Positions 16,200-24,933 of a stretch of DNA of 48,033 bases are shown here, piece after piece. The stretch lies in NCBI GenBank assembly GCA_021791755.1, contig JAJYWA010000006.1, positions 1 to 48,033 of the forward strand. The letters run 5' to 3'. The position numbers were made by a program, and so were the translations under genes. The notes below the pieces were generated by a model. The model was not told the DNA's origin. It made no database searches and saw only the letters and a program-made list of their open reading frames with translations. The first letter of the stretch is position 1, and the number at the start of each line of letters is the position of its first letter. This DNA comes from Actinomycetes bacterium (GTDB lineage Bacteria; Actinomycetota; Acidimicrobiia; Acidimicrobiales; JAJZXF01).

Positions 16200-19100
16200 T
16201 CATTTTCCTCACCAATGCAGACACCGAGATCCTCGCCCTGCGGGTCGCAGCCGAGGAGCTGCCCGCCGGCTTCCCGCCAATCAGGGTCGCTAACCCCACC
16301 ACATCCCCGGAGCCCCCCGAGCTGGACGGCGCTCGAGCTGTTCTGGTCCGCCTCCTCGGGGGGCGCAGCTCCTGGGATGCGCCGTTCGACACGCTTCGGG
16401 CAGGATGCGCAGCAACAGGAACGCCGCTCCTCGGCTTTGGCGGGGAGGGGGTTCCCGACGCCGAGATGGCGTCAGCGTCCACCGTGGACCAAAGCATCGT
16501 GGCGAGAGCCTTTGAGTACCTGGCGGCCGGAGGGCCGCAGAACATGGCACAGCTACTGCGGTTCGTGTCGGACACGATCCTCGGCACCAGCTTCGGGTAC
16601 CAGCAGCCACAAGAGATAGCCCCTTTCGGCCTACTCGGCGAGCCGGCTCTCGACCCCGCAAGACCCACCGTCGGCGTCGTCTTCTATCGGGCGCACCTTG
16701 TCTCGGGTAACACGCGCTTCGTCGAGGTCCTCTGCGAGGCGCTCGAGAGCGCCGGGGCCAACGCTGTCCCAGTGTTCTGCTACTCGCTAAGGCCGTCGCC
16801 ACCAGCAATGGAAACAGCAGCAATCCTGGCAGTCGATACGCCGGCGATTCCGGAGACGCATGCGACTTCGGCAGTTGGCACTCTGGCGACGCCAGAGACG
16901 CAGGCGACTCCCGGGCCAGACGCTGAGCCCTGCGGTGGCCACGCTGAGCCCTGCGGTGGCCACGCTGAGCCCGGTGGTGGCGCACGCACGACGCCCGCGC
17001 TGGATCTGCTCGCCGACTACGGCGTCGACGCGATCATCACCACCGTGCTCGCCTCCGGGTCGGCACGCGAAGAAGGCAACGGCTGGGAGGCAGCGGAGCT
17101 CGCGTCTATGGACGTTCCCGTGGTGCAGGCGATCACCTCCACATCATCCACCGCGTCATGGTTGGCCAGCCCAGCTGCGCTCACGCCAATCGACGTTGCC
17201 ATGTCGGTGGCTGTTCCTGAGCTCGACGGGCGCATCATCGCTCCCGCGTTCTCCTTCAAGGAGGTGGTAGACGACGGCGACGACATAGGCTCGCAGGTGC
17301 TCGCCTACCGTGCGCACCCCGAACGCACCCGCCGGGTCGCCGAGATCGCCAGCCGGCATGCCCGCCTCAAGAGGACACCGGTGAGCACGCGCAAGATCGC
17401 CATCGTGGTGTCCGCGTACCCCACCAAGCACAGCCGCCTGGGCAATGCCGTCGGCCTTGACACGCCTGCCTCGCTGCTCACGCTACTCGACGCGCTCCGC
17501 GCGGCCGGCTATCGGGTTGCCGCTGCTCCGGAAAGCTCCGACGAGCTCATGCGCGAGCTGGCTGCCTCGCTCACTGCCGCCGAGGCAAGATGCTCAGACG
17601 CTCGTGCTCTCTGCGGACGGATGCCGGATAACCACTACACGAGGTGGTTTGACACACTGCCATCCGAGGTCCGCTCAGCTGTCATCGAGGCTTGGGGAGA
17701 TCCTCCTGGCGACGTCTTCACCTCCCCTTCGGCTGAGCGCCCAGGCAAGCTGGACATCGTCTTCCCCGGCATCGATCTCGGCGGCGTGCTCGTGGCGATC
17801 CAACCACCGAGGGGGTTCGGCGAGAACCCTGTTGCCATCTATCACTCACCAGTCCTAGCGCCCACACATCACTACCTCGCCTTTTATCACTGGCTGGACG
17901 CCGGCTGGGGAGCCGACGCCATGATCCACCTCGGCAAGCACGGGACATTGGAGTGGCTCCCCGGCAAGGGCGTGGGCCTATCCGCTTCCTGCTTTCCCGA
18001 TGTCGCACTGGCAGGCATACCCCTCATCTACCCATTCGTGGTCAATGATCCCGGTGAGGGGGCACAAGCAAAGCGACGGTCCCACGCTGTGATCGTGGAC
18101 CACCTCATCCCTCCGCTGACCAGAGCAGACACCTACGATGACCTGGCGGCGCTGGAAGGACTGCTCGACACCCATGCTCAGATGCTTCACCTCGACCCGG
18201 CGAAGCTGCCCGAGATCCGGCGACAGATATGGGAGCTGATGGTTGCAAGTGAGATGCACACCGACCTCGGCCTCGACCCCGAAGGAGACCCGAACCAGGG
18301 TCGTGCTTTCGACAACCCAACCTTCGACGACATGCTGGTCGACCTGGACGGGTATCTGTGCGAGCTGAAGGACGCGCAGATCCGCGGCGGGCTGCACGTG
18401 CTCGGACAAGCGCCTAGCGACGAAGCCGAGCTGGACATGGTGCTCGCCATCACGCGCCTACCTCAGGGATCGGTTCCATCTCTTCGCGAAACCGTCGCAA
18501 TGGAGCTTGGCCTGAACATCTCGGAAGGCAAGCAACAGCTAGCTGCGGTCGACCGACTCGAGGCAGCATGCCGGGAGAAGCTTTCCGTCCTTCAAGCAGC
18601 AGGCTGGTCCTACAGCGGCGAAAATCCCACGCTCGACTGGGTGGCCAGGCATCTCGTGCCGGCATTGCACGCCACGTCATCGGAGATCACATCCACACTC
18701 CATGCGCTGGACGGGGGACACGTGCTCTCGGGCCCCGCCGGCGCCCCGTCCCGGGGAATGGCGCACGTCCTGCCAACGGGCAGGAATTTCTATTCACTGG
18801 ACCCCAGAGCGGTACCATCGCCACTCGCCTGGCAAGTGGGCTGCAACCTTGCAGATCGCCTTCTCGAACGTCACGTCCAAGAGGAAGGCCTATACCCACA
18901 CACGGTTGGCTTGGTCATGTGGGGCACGTCTGCAATGAGGACGGCAGGTGACGACGTCGCGGAAGCTCTGTACCTCATGGGCGTCAAGCCGGTATGGGCT
19001 GAGGAGTCGGGCCGAGTGGAGGGGCTCGAGGTGATCCCGCTCGAGCAGCTGGGCAGGCCGAGGATCGACGTGGTGGTGCGCATATCGGGCTTCTTCCGCG

Positions 19101-19927
19101 ACGCTTTCATCAACGTCGTCGAGATGATCGACGAGGCTGCACGGATCGTACGGCAGCTCGATGAGGTCGAAGACGAGAACTTCGTCAAAGCTGGTGGCGA
19201 GGAACCGCGCATCTTCGGTCCGAGACCGGGAGCGTACGGCTCGGGGATCCTTCCCCTCATAGAGAGCGGCGCATGGACGGACGACGCGGATCTCGCTTCC
19301 GTCTACCTCGCCTGGGGAGGATGCTCCTACAGCCGCTCACGGATGGGAAGGCCTGCGCCGGATGCCGCTCGCAGGCGCCTGGCAGGTATCGAGGTGGCAG
19401 TGAAGAACCAGGACAACAGGGAGCACGACATCTTCGACTCCGATGACTACTTTCAGGAGCATGGAGGGATGGTCGCTGCGATCCGCTTCCTCTCGGGTCG
19501 CCAGCCCAAGGCATGGTTCGGGGACTCGTCCGACCCAGGACGGCCCAAGGTGCGAAGCCTTGAAGACGAGGCTCGGCGGGTGGTGCGCACCAGGGTCATC
19601 AATCCCAAGTGGATCGAGGCCATGCGCAAGCACGGCTACAAGGGGGCCTTCGAGATGGCAGCGACGGTAGACTACCTTTTTGGCTATGACGTCACTGCCC
19701 GTGTGGTTGCAGATTGGATGTACGAGCGCGTGACGCAGGCATACGTAGCTGACCCCGCGATACGCAAGTTCTTCGAGGAGTCCAATCCTTGGGCGCTCAA
19801 GTCGATCGCCGAACGGCTTCTCGAAGCGCACGAGCGGGGCCTGTGGAACGCTTCCGAAGAGTCTCTCCTGGCGCTCAGAGCGGCGTTGCTCGAGAGTGAG
19901 GGGTGGGAGGAGGAGCTGCAAACATGA
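16196..19927 (+). CDS. cobN: Cobaltochelatase large subunit CobN
   Basis: A 1243-aa CobN/BchH-family protein, the normal length for CobN. It inserts cobalt into hydrogenobyrinate a,c-diamide with ATPase subunits. Recognisable conserved stretches are LRFVSDTILG, DPARPTVGVVFYRAHLVSGN, GTLEWLPGKGVGLS, the HLGKHGT segment, YPFVVNDPGEGAQAKRR, YSLDPRAVPSP, VRISGFFRDAFINV and GGCSYSRSR. CobN and not magnesium chelatase BchH is favoured because the gene sits between cobQ and a ChlI-ChlD fusion in a corrin operon. It overlaps both neighbours by ATGA. A 21-bp tandem repeat (16920-16980) encodes AEPCGGH units within a Pro/Thr/Ala-rich insertion (residues about 200-263), which probably forms a disordered loop. 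Confidence 0.95.
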   Translation: MIIFLTNADTEILALRVAAEELPAGFPPIRVANPTTSPEPPELDGARAVLVRLLGGRSSWDAPFDTLRAGCAATGTPLLGFGGEGVPDAEMASASTVDQSIVARAFEYLAAGGPQNMAQLLRFVSDTILGTSFGYQQPQEIAPFGLLGEPALDPARPTVGVVFYRAHLVSGNTRFVEVLCEALESAGANAVPVFCYSLRPSPPAMETAAILAVDTPAIPETHATSAVGTLATPETQATPGPDAEPCGGHAEPCGGHAEPGGGARTTPALDLLADYGVDAIITTVLASGSAREEGNGWEAAELASMDVPVVQAITSTSSTASWLASPAALTPIDVAMSVAVPELDGRIIAPAFSFKEVVDDGDDIGSQVLAYRAHPERTRRVAEIASRHARLKRTPVSTRKIAIVVSAYPTKHSRLGNAVGLDTPASLLTLLDALRAAGYRVAAAPESSDELMRELAASLTAAEARCSDARALCGRMPDNHYTRWFDTLPSEVRSAVIEAWGDPPGDVFTSPSAERPGKLDIVFPGIDLGGVLVAIQPPRGFGENPVAIYHSPVLAPTHHYLAFYHWLDAGWGADAMIHLGKHGTLEWLPGKGVGLSASCFPDVALAGIPLIYPFVVNDPGEGAQAKRRSHAVIVDHLIPPLTRADTYDDLAALEGLLDTHAQMLHLDPAKLPEIRRQIWELMVASEMHTDLGLDPEGDPNQGRAFDNPTFDDMLVDLDGYLCELKDAQIRGGLHVLGQAPSDEAELDMVLAITRLPQGSVPSLRETVAMELGLNISEGKQQLAAVDRLEAACREKLSVLQAAGWSYSGENPTLDWVARHLVPALHATSSEITSTLHALDGGHVLSGPAGAPSRGMAHVLPTGRNFYSLDPRAVPSPLAWQVGCNLADRLLERHVQEEGLYPHTVGLVMWGTSAMRTAGDDVAEALYLMGVKPVWAEESGRVEGLEVIPLEQLGRPRIDVVVRISGFFRDAFINVVEMIDEAARIVRQLDEVEDENFVKAGGEEPRIFGPRPGAYGSGILPLIESGAWTDDADLASVYLAWGGCSYSRSRMGRPAPDAARRRLAGIEVAVKNQDNREHDIFDSDDYFQEHGGMVAAIRFLSGRQPKAWFGDSSDPGRPKVRSLEDEARRVVRTRVINPKWIEAMRKHGYKGAFEMAATVDYLFGYDVTARVVADWMYERVTQAYVADPAIRKFFEESNPWALKSIAERLLEAHERGLWNASEESLLALRAALLESEGWEEELQT
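16920..16980 (+). repeat. In-frame 21-bp tandem repeat (3 copies) in cobN
   Basis: Two perfect copies and one diverged copy encode HAEPCGG units. They lie at the end of a low-complexity insertion. Confidence 0.95.
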
Positions 19928-22137
19928 GCTCGGACCGCCTCGACCACCTGGGTTCAGACGTTTCCCGTCGCCTCGGCCACCTGGAGAAGGAACCGCAGCC
20001 TGATGCCGGCCCCGCTGGCCTGAGAGACATTCGGCCACCGTTTCCGTTCAGCGCCGTCATGGGCAACAAGGACCTCAAGCTGGCCCTACTCCTGAACGCT
20101 GTAGACCCGCTGATCGGAGGCGTGCTCCTTCGCGGCGCAAAAGGTAGCGCTAAGAGCACGATCGCTCGCGGATTCGCGGCCCTGTTGAGCGGTAGAGCCC
20201 CGTTCGTCGAGCTCCCGCTCGGAGCAACCGAGGACAGGGTGGTGGGAACGCTTGATCTGGCAGCGCTTGTTGCGCGTGGCGAGAGGAAGTTCCACCCAGG
20301 CCTTCTTCACTCGGCAAACGGTGGCGTCCTCTATGTTGACGAGGTGAACTTGCTCCCAGACCACCTGGTGGACGTCCTGCTCGACGTCGCCGCAAGCGGC
20401 ATCAACACGGTGGAGCGGGATGGCGTGTCAATCTCCCACCCCTGCAGGATTGTTCTGGTGGGATCGATGAACCCCGAAGAAGGGGACCTGAGACCACAGC
20501 TGCTCGACAGGTTCGGTCTTTCCGTGGATGTAGCAGCGCTCGATGATCCGATCCAACGCGCTCGGGCCGTGCGCAGAAGGCTTGCCTACGATGTCGATCC
20601 ATACGAGCTCGCAGCAACCTGGAAACCCGAAGAAGACAGGCTCCGTCACCGAATTGCCACCACGGCGTCCGCACAGCTGACTCCGGAGCTCATAGCCAGC
20701 ACTTCCGCCCTCTGCGCATCTGTCGGAGCAGAGGGTCTGCGTGCAGATCTGGTGATATGCCGCGCCGCAGCCGCTCTCGCCGGCTGGGAAGGATGCAAGG
20801 TGGCTGACGGCGCCCATGTCCGCCGGGTTGCTCGCATGGCCCTTGCGCACCGACACAGGCGCTCCCCGCTCGACCACTCTGGGATCTCAACCGAAGTGCT
20901 CGAGGACGCGATCGACGAGGCGTTCGGGGGAAACCACGAACGATCTGAGCGGCCAGCGAGCCGGCATCCTGGCACGTTTGCCATTCGAGAGCCAGGAGAA
21001 GAGCCAGGAGAAGAGCCAGGAGAAGAGCCAGGAGAAGGCGAGCCATCCACGAACATCTACTCGGCCGGCCGGGACAACGCAACAGATTTGCCGAGCAAAG
21101 CTAGGGGTAGGCCATCTCACCCATATCAAGGCTTCGCCGGCCCCACTAACGAGGCTGACCACAGCATCGATGAAGGACGCCAGCTGCCTGGCGATTCATC
21201 GCCTGACAATCCACACGGCCAGGAATCCCACGATCGCGGCTATCAGACGACACGCACCGCGCCATCAAGGGTGATGCCGCTTGCGACCAATATGGCATCT
21301 TCGACAAGATCGCGATCCGAGATGGCTGGTGGAGGACGGGGGACAACTGTTGAATCAAGCCGGGGACGGCTTGTGGGGCATCGCATCTCAGACGGCGATC
21401 CATCGTCGTTGGCAGTCCTTGCAACGGTCCGAAGCGCAGCCGAGCGGGCAGCCAGTGAGCGAGCTGACGACAACCGATCTGAGCTCACCGCGCTGACGAC
21501 TACGGCGGTGGACTCAAGAAAGCAGCTGTTGGACCTCCAGCCCTGCGACATCCGCGAGGGTATCTACAAGCAGCGATCCGCTAACCTTGTCATAATTGCG
21601 GTGGACACCTCAGGATCGATGGGCGCCAGGAGACGCCTCGAGGTAACGAAATCTGCGATCTTCGGCTTCCTGCTCGATGCCTACCGGTCTAGGGACAGGG
21701 TTGCCCTGGTGGCCTTCAGGGATGAGTCGGCCACGGTGGTGCTGCAACCCACCGGCAGTATAGAGGTGGCGCGAGCACGGCTCGAAAGCTTGGACATTGG
21801 AGGACGAACACCCTTGGCGGCAGGGATATCGACCGCCCTGGGTCTTGCAGTTACAGCCAAGACCAGCAGGTACAGGCCGCTCGTAGCCCTTGTCTCCGAC
21901 GGACGAGCCACGTGTGGACCAGCAGGACTCGATCCGATGCAGGCGGCACTCGAGGCGGCCAGCCAAGTCAACAGCATGGGTATCAGCTCTGTCATGGTCG
22001 ATGCCGAAGAAGGCCGTTCTCGCCTCGGGCTTGGCATCGCGGTGGCAGAAGCAATGGGTGCGCGCTACATGCAGCTGTCTGATCTTTCCGCGCTGGCGCT
22101 CAGCGCACAGCTCGACACCGAGATTGTGAAAGGCTAA
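19924..22137 (+). CDS. Fused ChlI-ChlD chelatase ATPase subunit, probably for CobN
   Basis: 737 aa combining both small chelatase subunits. The N-terminal AAA+ part has Walker A GAKGSAKST, Walker B VLYVDEVNLL and the GSMNPEEGDLRPQLLDRFG segment. A low-complexity linker (residues about 340-510) carries four EPGE repeats. The C-terminal von Willebrand A domain has the MIDAS residues DTSGSM, T in GGRTPLAAG and D in VSDGRA. ATG 19924 overlaps the cobN stop as ATGA. In the known cobaltochelatase, CobS and CobT are the ATPases; actinobacteria often use a ChlID-type protein with CobN. I therefore assign it to cobalt insertion by context. A role with a magnesium chelatase is unlikely as no other bch gene is nearby. 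Confidence 0.9.
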   Translation: MSSDRLDHLGSDVSRRLGHLEKEPQPDAGPAGLRDIRPPFPFSAVMGNKDLKLALLLNAVDPLIGGVLLRGAKGSAKSTIARGFAALLSGRAPFVELPLGATEDRVVGTLDLAALVARGERKFHPGLLHSANGGVLYVDEVNLLPDHLVDVLLDVAASGINTVERDGVSISHPCRIVLVGSMNPEEGDLRPQLLDRFGLSVDVAALDDPIQRARAVRRRLAYDVDPYELAATWKPEEDRLRHRIATTASAQLTPELIASTSALCASVGAEGLRADLVICRAAAALAGWEGCKVADGAHVRRVARMALAHRHRRSPLDHSGISTEVLEDAIDEAFGGNHERSERPASRHPGTFAIREPGEEPGEEPGEEPGEGEPSTNIYSAGRDNATDLPSKARGRPSHPYQGFAGPTNEADHSIDEGRQLPGDSSPDNPHGQESHDRGYQTTRTAPSRVMPLATNMASSTRSRSEMAGGGRGTTVESSRGRLVGHRISDGDPSSLAVLATVRSAAERAASERADDNRSELTALTTTAVDSRKQLLDLQPCDIREGIYKQRSANLVIIAVDTSGSMGARRRLEVTKSAIFGFLLDAYRSRDRVALVAFRDESATVVLQPTGSIEVARARLESLDIGGRTPLAAGISTALGLAVTAKTSRYRPLVALVSDGRATCGPAGLDPMQAALEAASQVNSMGISSVMVDAEEGRSRLGLGIAVAEAMGARYMQLSDLSALALSAQLDTEIVKG
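20989..21036 (+). repeat. 12-bp tandem repeat, four perfect copies, in the chelatase linker
   Basis: GAGCCAGGAGAA is repeated four times without a mismatch and encodes EPGE units in the acidic linker between the AAA+ and VWA domains. Confidence 0.97.
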
Positions 22138-22142
22138 GAGAA

Positions 22143-22817
22143 ATGCACGTTGGAATAATCGCAGGAACAGGACCCGCGGGCCGGGGTCTCGCTGGTCGCC
22201 TTGCGGCAGCTGGCGCTCAAGTCACAATTGGCTCGCGATCACGAGAGCGTGCGGAGCACTCTGCGGCCGAGCTACGCCTGGCGCTCGATGCCCATGGCGC
22301 CGGCTCGCGGGGTCGTATCGTCGGCGATGAGAACGCCACGTGCGCGAGCGCAGACGTGGTGGTGGCCGCCACCCCATGGGAAGCAGCAGAAGCCACGCTC
22401 TCTGGTCTCGCAGAGCAGCTGCGAGGAAAGGTCGTAGTGTCGATGGCCAATGCACTTGCCAGGATGGGGCGCCAGATGGTGGCTGTAGTGCCTCCTCGAG
22501 GTTCGATGGCGGAGACGGTCCAGGCCATCCTGCCCAGCTCCTTCGTGTCCGGAGCTTTCCATCACCTCCCCGCTGGGCACCTCATGGAGTTAGAGCGAGC
22601 TCTGGACTCCGACGTGCTGGTGACCTCAGACCACGAGCAGGCAATCCAGGTAACCTGCGATCTGATCGAGATGATTCCCAGACTCCGTCCGCTCATCGTG
22701 GGAAGCCTCGCCCATGCTGCGGCAGTCGAGTCCTTCACGGCCGTTCTCGTGGGCGTGAACAAGCGTTACTCGTGCTCAGCATCCATACGACTGAGCGGCA
22801 TCGACGAGGACGGGTGA
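22143..22817 (+). CDS. npdG: F420H2:NADP+ oxidoreductase (NpdG)
   Basis: A 224-aa protein with an N-terminal Rossmann fold: VGIIAGTGPAGRGLAGRLA, then the NADP-preferring loop IGSRSRERA. ADVVVAATPWEAA and FHHLPAGHL match F420-dependent NADP reductases. It exchanges hydride between coenzyme F420 and NADP in the cytosol. It starts 5 bp after the chelatase gene, so it is probably read on the same transcript. Its presence implies that the organism makes F420. Confidence 0.85.
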   Translation: MHVGIIAGTGPAGRGLAGRLAAAGAQVTIGSRSRERAEHSAAELRLALDAHGAGSRGRIVGDENATCASADVVVAATPWEAAEATLSGLAEQLRGKVVVSMANALARMGRQMVAVVPPRGSMAETVQAILPSSFVSGAFHHLPAGHLMELERALDSDVLVTSDHEQAIQVTCDLIEMIPRLRPLIVGSLAHAAAVESFTAVLVGVNKRYSCSASIRLSGIDEDG

Positions 22818-22920
22818 TGTCCAGCGGGAAACCCCACCGGTGCGATACGCGACCGTTGCTCATGACGCTGCTCCCCGTGATCCCGACACTTGCGTCTGCA
22901 AGAAAGTGCGGCACTTACCA

Positions 22921-24033
22921 GTGAGACTGTTCGATACCATGAGGCGACAGGCTCTCCCCCTCGATGCCGGACCGGAGGTGACGATCTACACCTGCGGGAT
23001 CACGCCTTACGATGCGACGCACATAGGTCACGCAGCGGTGTTCGTGACCTTCGACGTGCTGCAGCGCAGGCTGCGAGATCTCGGCCACCGTACGAAGTGC
23101 GTTCGCAACATCACCGACGTCGACGACGACATACTGCGTAAGGCCAGAAGCCTAGGTGTGCATTACCTGGATCTCGCAGCAGAGGAGATAGCGCGTTTCG
23201 ACTCGGACATGCGGGACCTCGGCTTGCTGCCAGCCTTCTCAGAGCCCCGCGCCACCTCCGCGATCCCAGACATCCTCCGCTTCATCGATGCCGTTCTCAC
23301 CTCTGGTCACGCCTACATCTCTGGCGGCTCTGTTTACTTCAGGGCCTCATCCTTCCCACGCTTTGGCATGCTCAGCGGCCTGAGTCGCGACGAGATGCTG
23401 GAGTTGGCGCGGGAACGAGGGGGCAAGCCCGAGGATCCGAACAAGGCAGACCCTCTTGACTTCGTTCTATGGCAGCCGTCCGCACCGGACGAGCCATCGT
23501 GGCAGTCTCGCTGGGGCAGGGGGCGCCCCGGATGGCACGCTGAGTGCTCCGCTCTTGCGATGCGCGAGCTTGGTCCGACCGTCGACATTCACGGCGGTGG
23601 CGAGGACTTGATCTTTCCCCACCACGAGTGCGAGATAGCACAATCGGAGGCAGCAACAGGCCAGCGCTTCGTTCGCCACTGGGTGCACGTGGGCATGGTC
23701 CGCTTGGACGGCGAGAAGATGTCGAAGTCGCTTGGGAACCTCGTGTTCGTCAGCGATCTGCTCAAGGAGTGGGATCCTCAGGTCATCAGGTTGGCCATCC
23801 TCGCCAACCATTATCGCAGTAGCTGGGATTGGTCACCGGAGTTGCTGCCCGAGGCCAGAGATCGCCTCGAGCGGTGGAAGGCTGGAGCGGGAGATGGCGA
23901 AACCGGGCTCGTCGAGGTGCGCGAAGCGCTCGATGACGACCTGAACACGCCATCTGCGCTGCGCCATCTCGACGCGTTGTCAGACCTGGGAGGCATCTCG
24001 AGAGCGTCGGCCCTCCTCGGTATCAGCCTGTGA
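22921..24033 (+). CDS. mshC: Mycothiol cysteine ligase (MshC)
   Basis: A 370-aa class I tRNA-synthetase-like enzyme that joins cysteine to glucosaminyl-inositol in mycothiol synthesis. [15 protein letters not shown] is the MshC form of the HIGH region (cysteinyl-tRNA synthetases have GPTVYD...HIGNAR). The zinc ligands C25, C209 (WHAECSALA), H234 or H235 and E236 (FPHHECE) and the KMSKS loop (266-270) are present. There is no anticodon-binding domain; only about 100 residues follow KMSKS. The start is uncertain: GTG 22921 begins at MRLFDT, as in relatives, while GTG 22840 would add 27 residues. It follows npdG by about 100 bp. Confidence 0.88.
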   Translation: MRLFDTMRRQALPLDAGPEVTIYTCGITPYDATHIGHAAVFVTFDVLQRRLRDLGHRTKCVRNITDVDDDILRKARSLGVHYLDLAAEEIARFDSDMRDLGLLPAFSEPRATSAIPDILRFIDAVLTSGHAYISGGSVYFRASSFPRFGMLSGLSRDEMLELARERGGKPEDPNKADPLDFVLWQPSAPDEPSWQSRWGRGRPGWHAECSALAMRELGPTVDIHGGGEDLIFPHHECEIAQSEAATGQRFVRHWVHVGMVRLDGEKMSKSLGNLVFVSDLLKEWDPQVIRLAILANHYRSSWDWSPELLPEARDRLERWKAGAGDGETGLVEVREALDDDLNTPSALRHLDALSDLGGISRASALLGISL

Positions 24034-24355
24034 GCCACTGTGCAACACCAGAGAGCGCTTAGTGGGAACGGTTGCGAACGGTGAGCGCGGGACGCAACGG
24101 GAAACAAGTGGGAAACAATTGCAAGAAATGGCCCCGGAGCAAGCGACACTCTCCAGGTGGGGATAGAGGAGCGCCTGTGAGCCCCGGAGCCACTCCAAGA
24201 CTAACGTCTCTACCGTTCCAATGGACGTCGCGCCGGCGGCAATTCAGCCACGTTCCCGTCGGCTCGTGCCGCCTTGCCACCAGCGATCCCGCGAGGAGGT
24301 CCGCAACGTTCCATCATGGTCGTCAGGTCCACCAAGTTCATCGAGCGAGCGCCGA
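24034..24355. other. Gap between mshC and the HIT gene
   Basis: 322 bp without a convincing gene. GGGAAACAA occurs twice (about 24099-24117) and GCCCCGGAG twice (about 24131 and 24181). The HIT frame stays open upstream as far as the ATG at 24221, but that extension has no family similarity that I can see. No clear promoter box or terminator. Confidence 0.4.
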
Positions 24356-24901
24356 ATGACAGGGCTGGAGCAAATCTGGGCTGGTTGGCGCCGAGAGTAC
24401 GTGTCATCAGTTCCTAACGCTGCCACATCTCGCGATGCCGGCGCCGATACGGGCGCCGCTGGCTGTGTCTTCTGCTCCATCGCTACAGGCGCCGGCTCCG
24501 ACGAGGAGCTCGGGGTTCTCTGGCGTAGCCACCACAGCATTGCCATCCTGAACGCCTTCCCCTACGCGAGCGGCCACCTCATGGTCATGCCAAGACGCCA
24601 CGTCCCAGACTTGGAGAACCTTACGCCCGAGGAGTCCGCAGAGCTCTGGCAAGGCCTCCTCGACGCACTTCACGCGTTGAGGGCCGCCTACAAGCCAGAT
24701 GGGGTTAACATCGGCGCCAACTTGGGCAGGGCAGCTGGGGCTGGGCTCCCGGAGCACGTGCACGTCCATGCCCTACCGCGCTGGGCAGGCGACACCAACT
24801 TCATGACGACCGTCGCAGGGGTACGTGTTATGCCAGAAGCCCTGTGCGATACATGGAGCCGTCTGCGAGCGGCATGGCCCGACCACGCGGCGGACCGCTA
24901 A
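24356..24901 (+). CDS. HIT-family nucleotide hydrolase/transferase
   Basis: A 181-aa histidine-triad protein. It opens with MTGLEQIWAGWRREYV, has CVFCSIA (CxxC), SIAILNAFPYASGHLMVMPRRHV, and ends in the triad EHVHVHALPRW. The length and the FxxxYPYxxGHLMV segment match the AP4A-phosphorylase-like HIT proteins encoded beside thrS and pgsA in many actinobacteria. Here it is on the opposite strand from thrS and separated from it by the secreted repeat protein. The substrate cannot be told from sequence. ATG 24356 gives the canonical N-terminus. Confidence 0.85.
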   Translation: MTGLEQIWAGWRREYVSSVPNAATSRDAGADTGAAGCVFCSIATGAGSDEELGVLWRSHHSIAILNAFPYASGHLMVMPRRHVPDLENLTPEESAELWQGLLDALHALRAAYKPDGVNIGANLGRAAGAGLPEHVHVHALPRWAGDTNFMTTVAGVRVMPEALCDTWSRLRAAWPDHAADR

Positions 24902-24914
24902 GCGAGACCAACCC

Positions 24915-24933
24915 GCCGGCTTCGCTAGCCGGC
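24915..24933. terminator. Hairpin between convergent genes
   Basis: GCCGGC (24915-24920), loop TTCGCTA, GCCGGC (24928-24933). The loop contains the minus-strand TAG stop of the repeat protein, and the HIT gene ends 14 bp before it. It probably ends transcription in both directions. Confidence 0.5.
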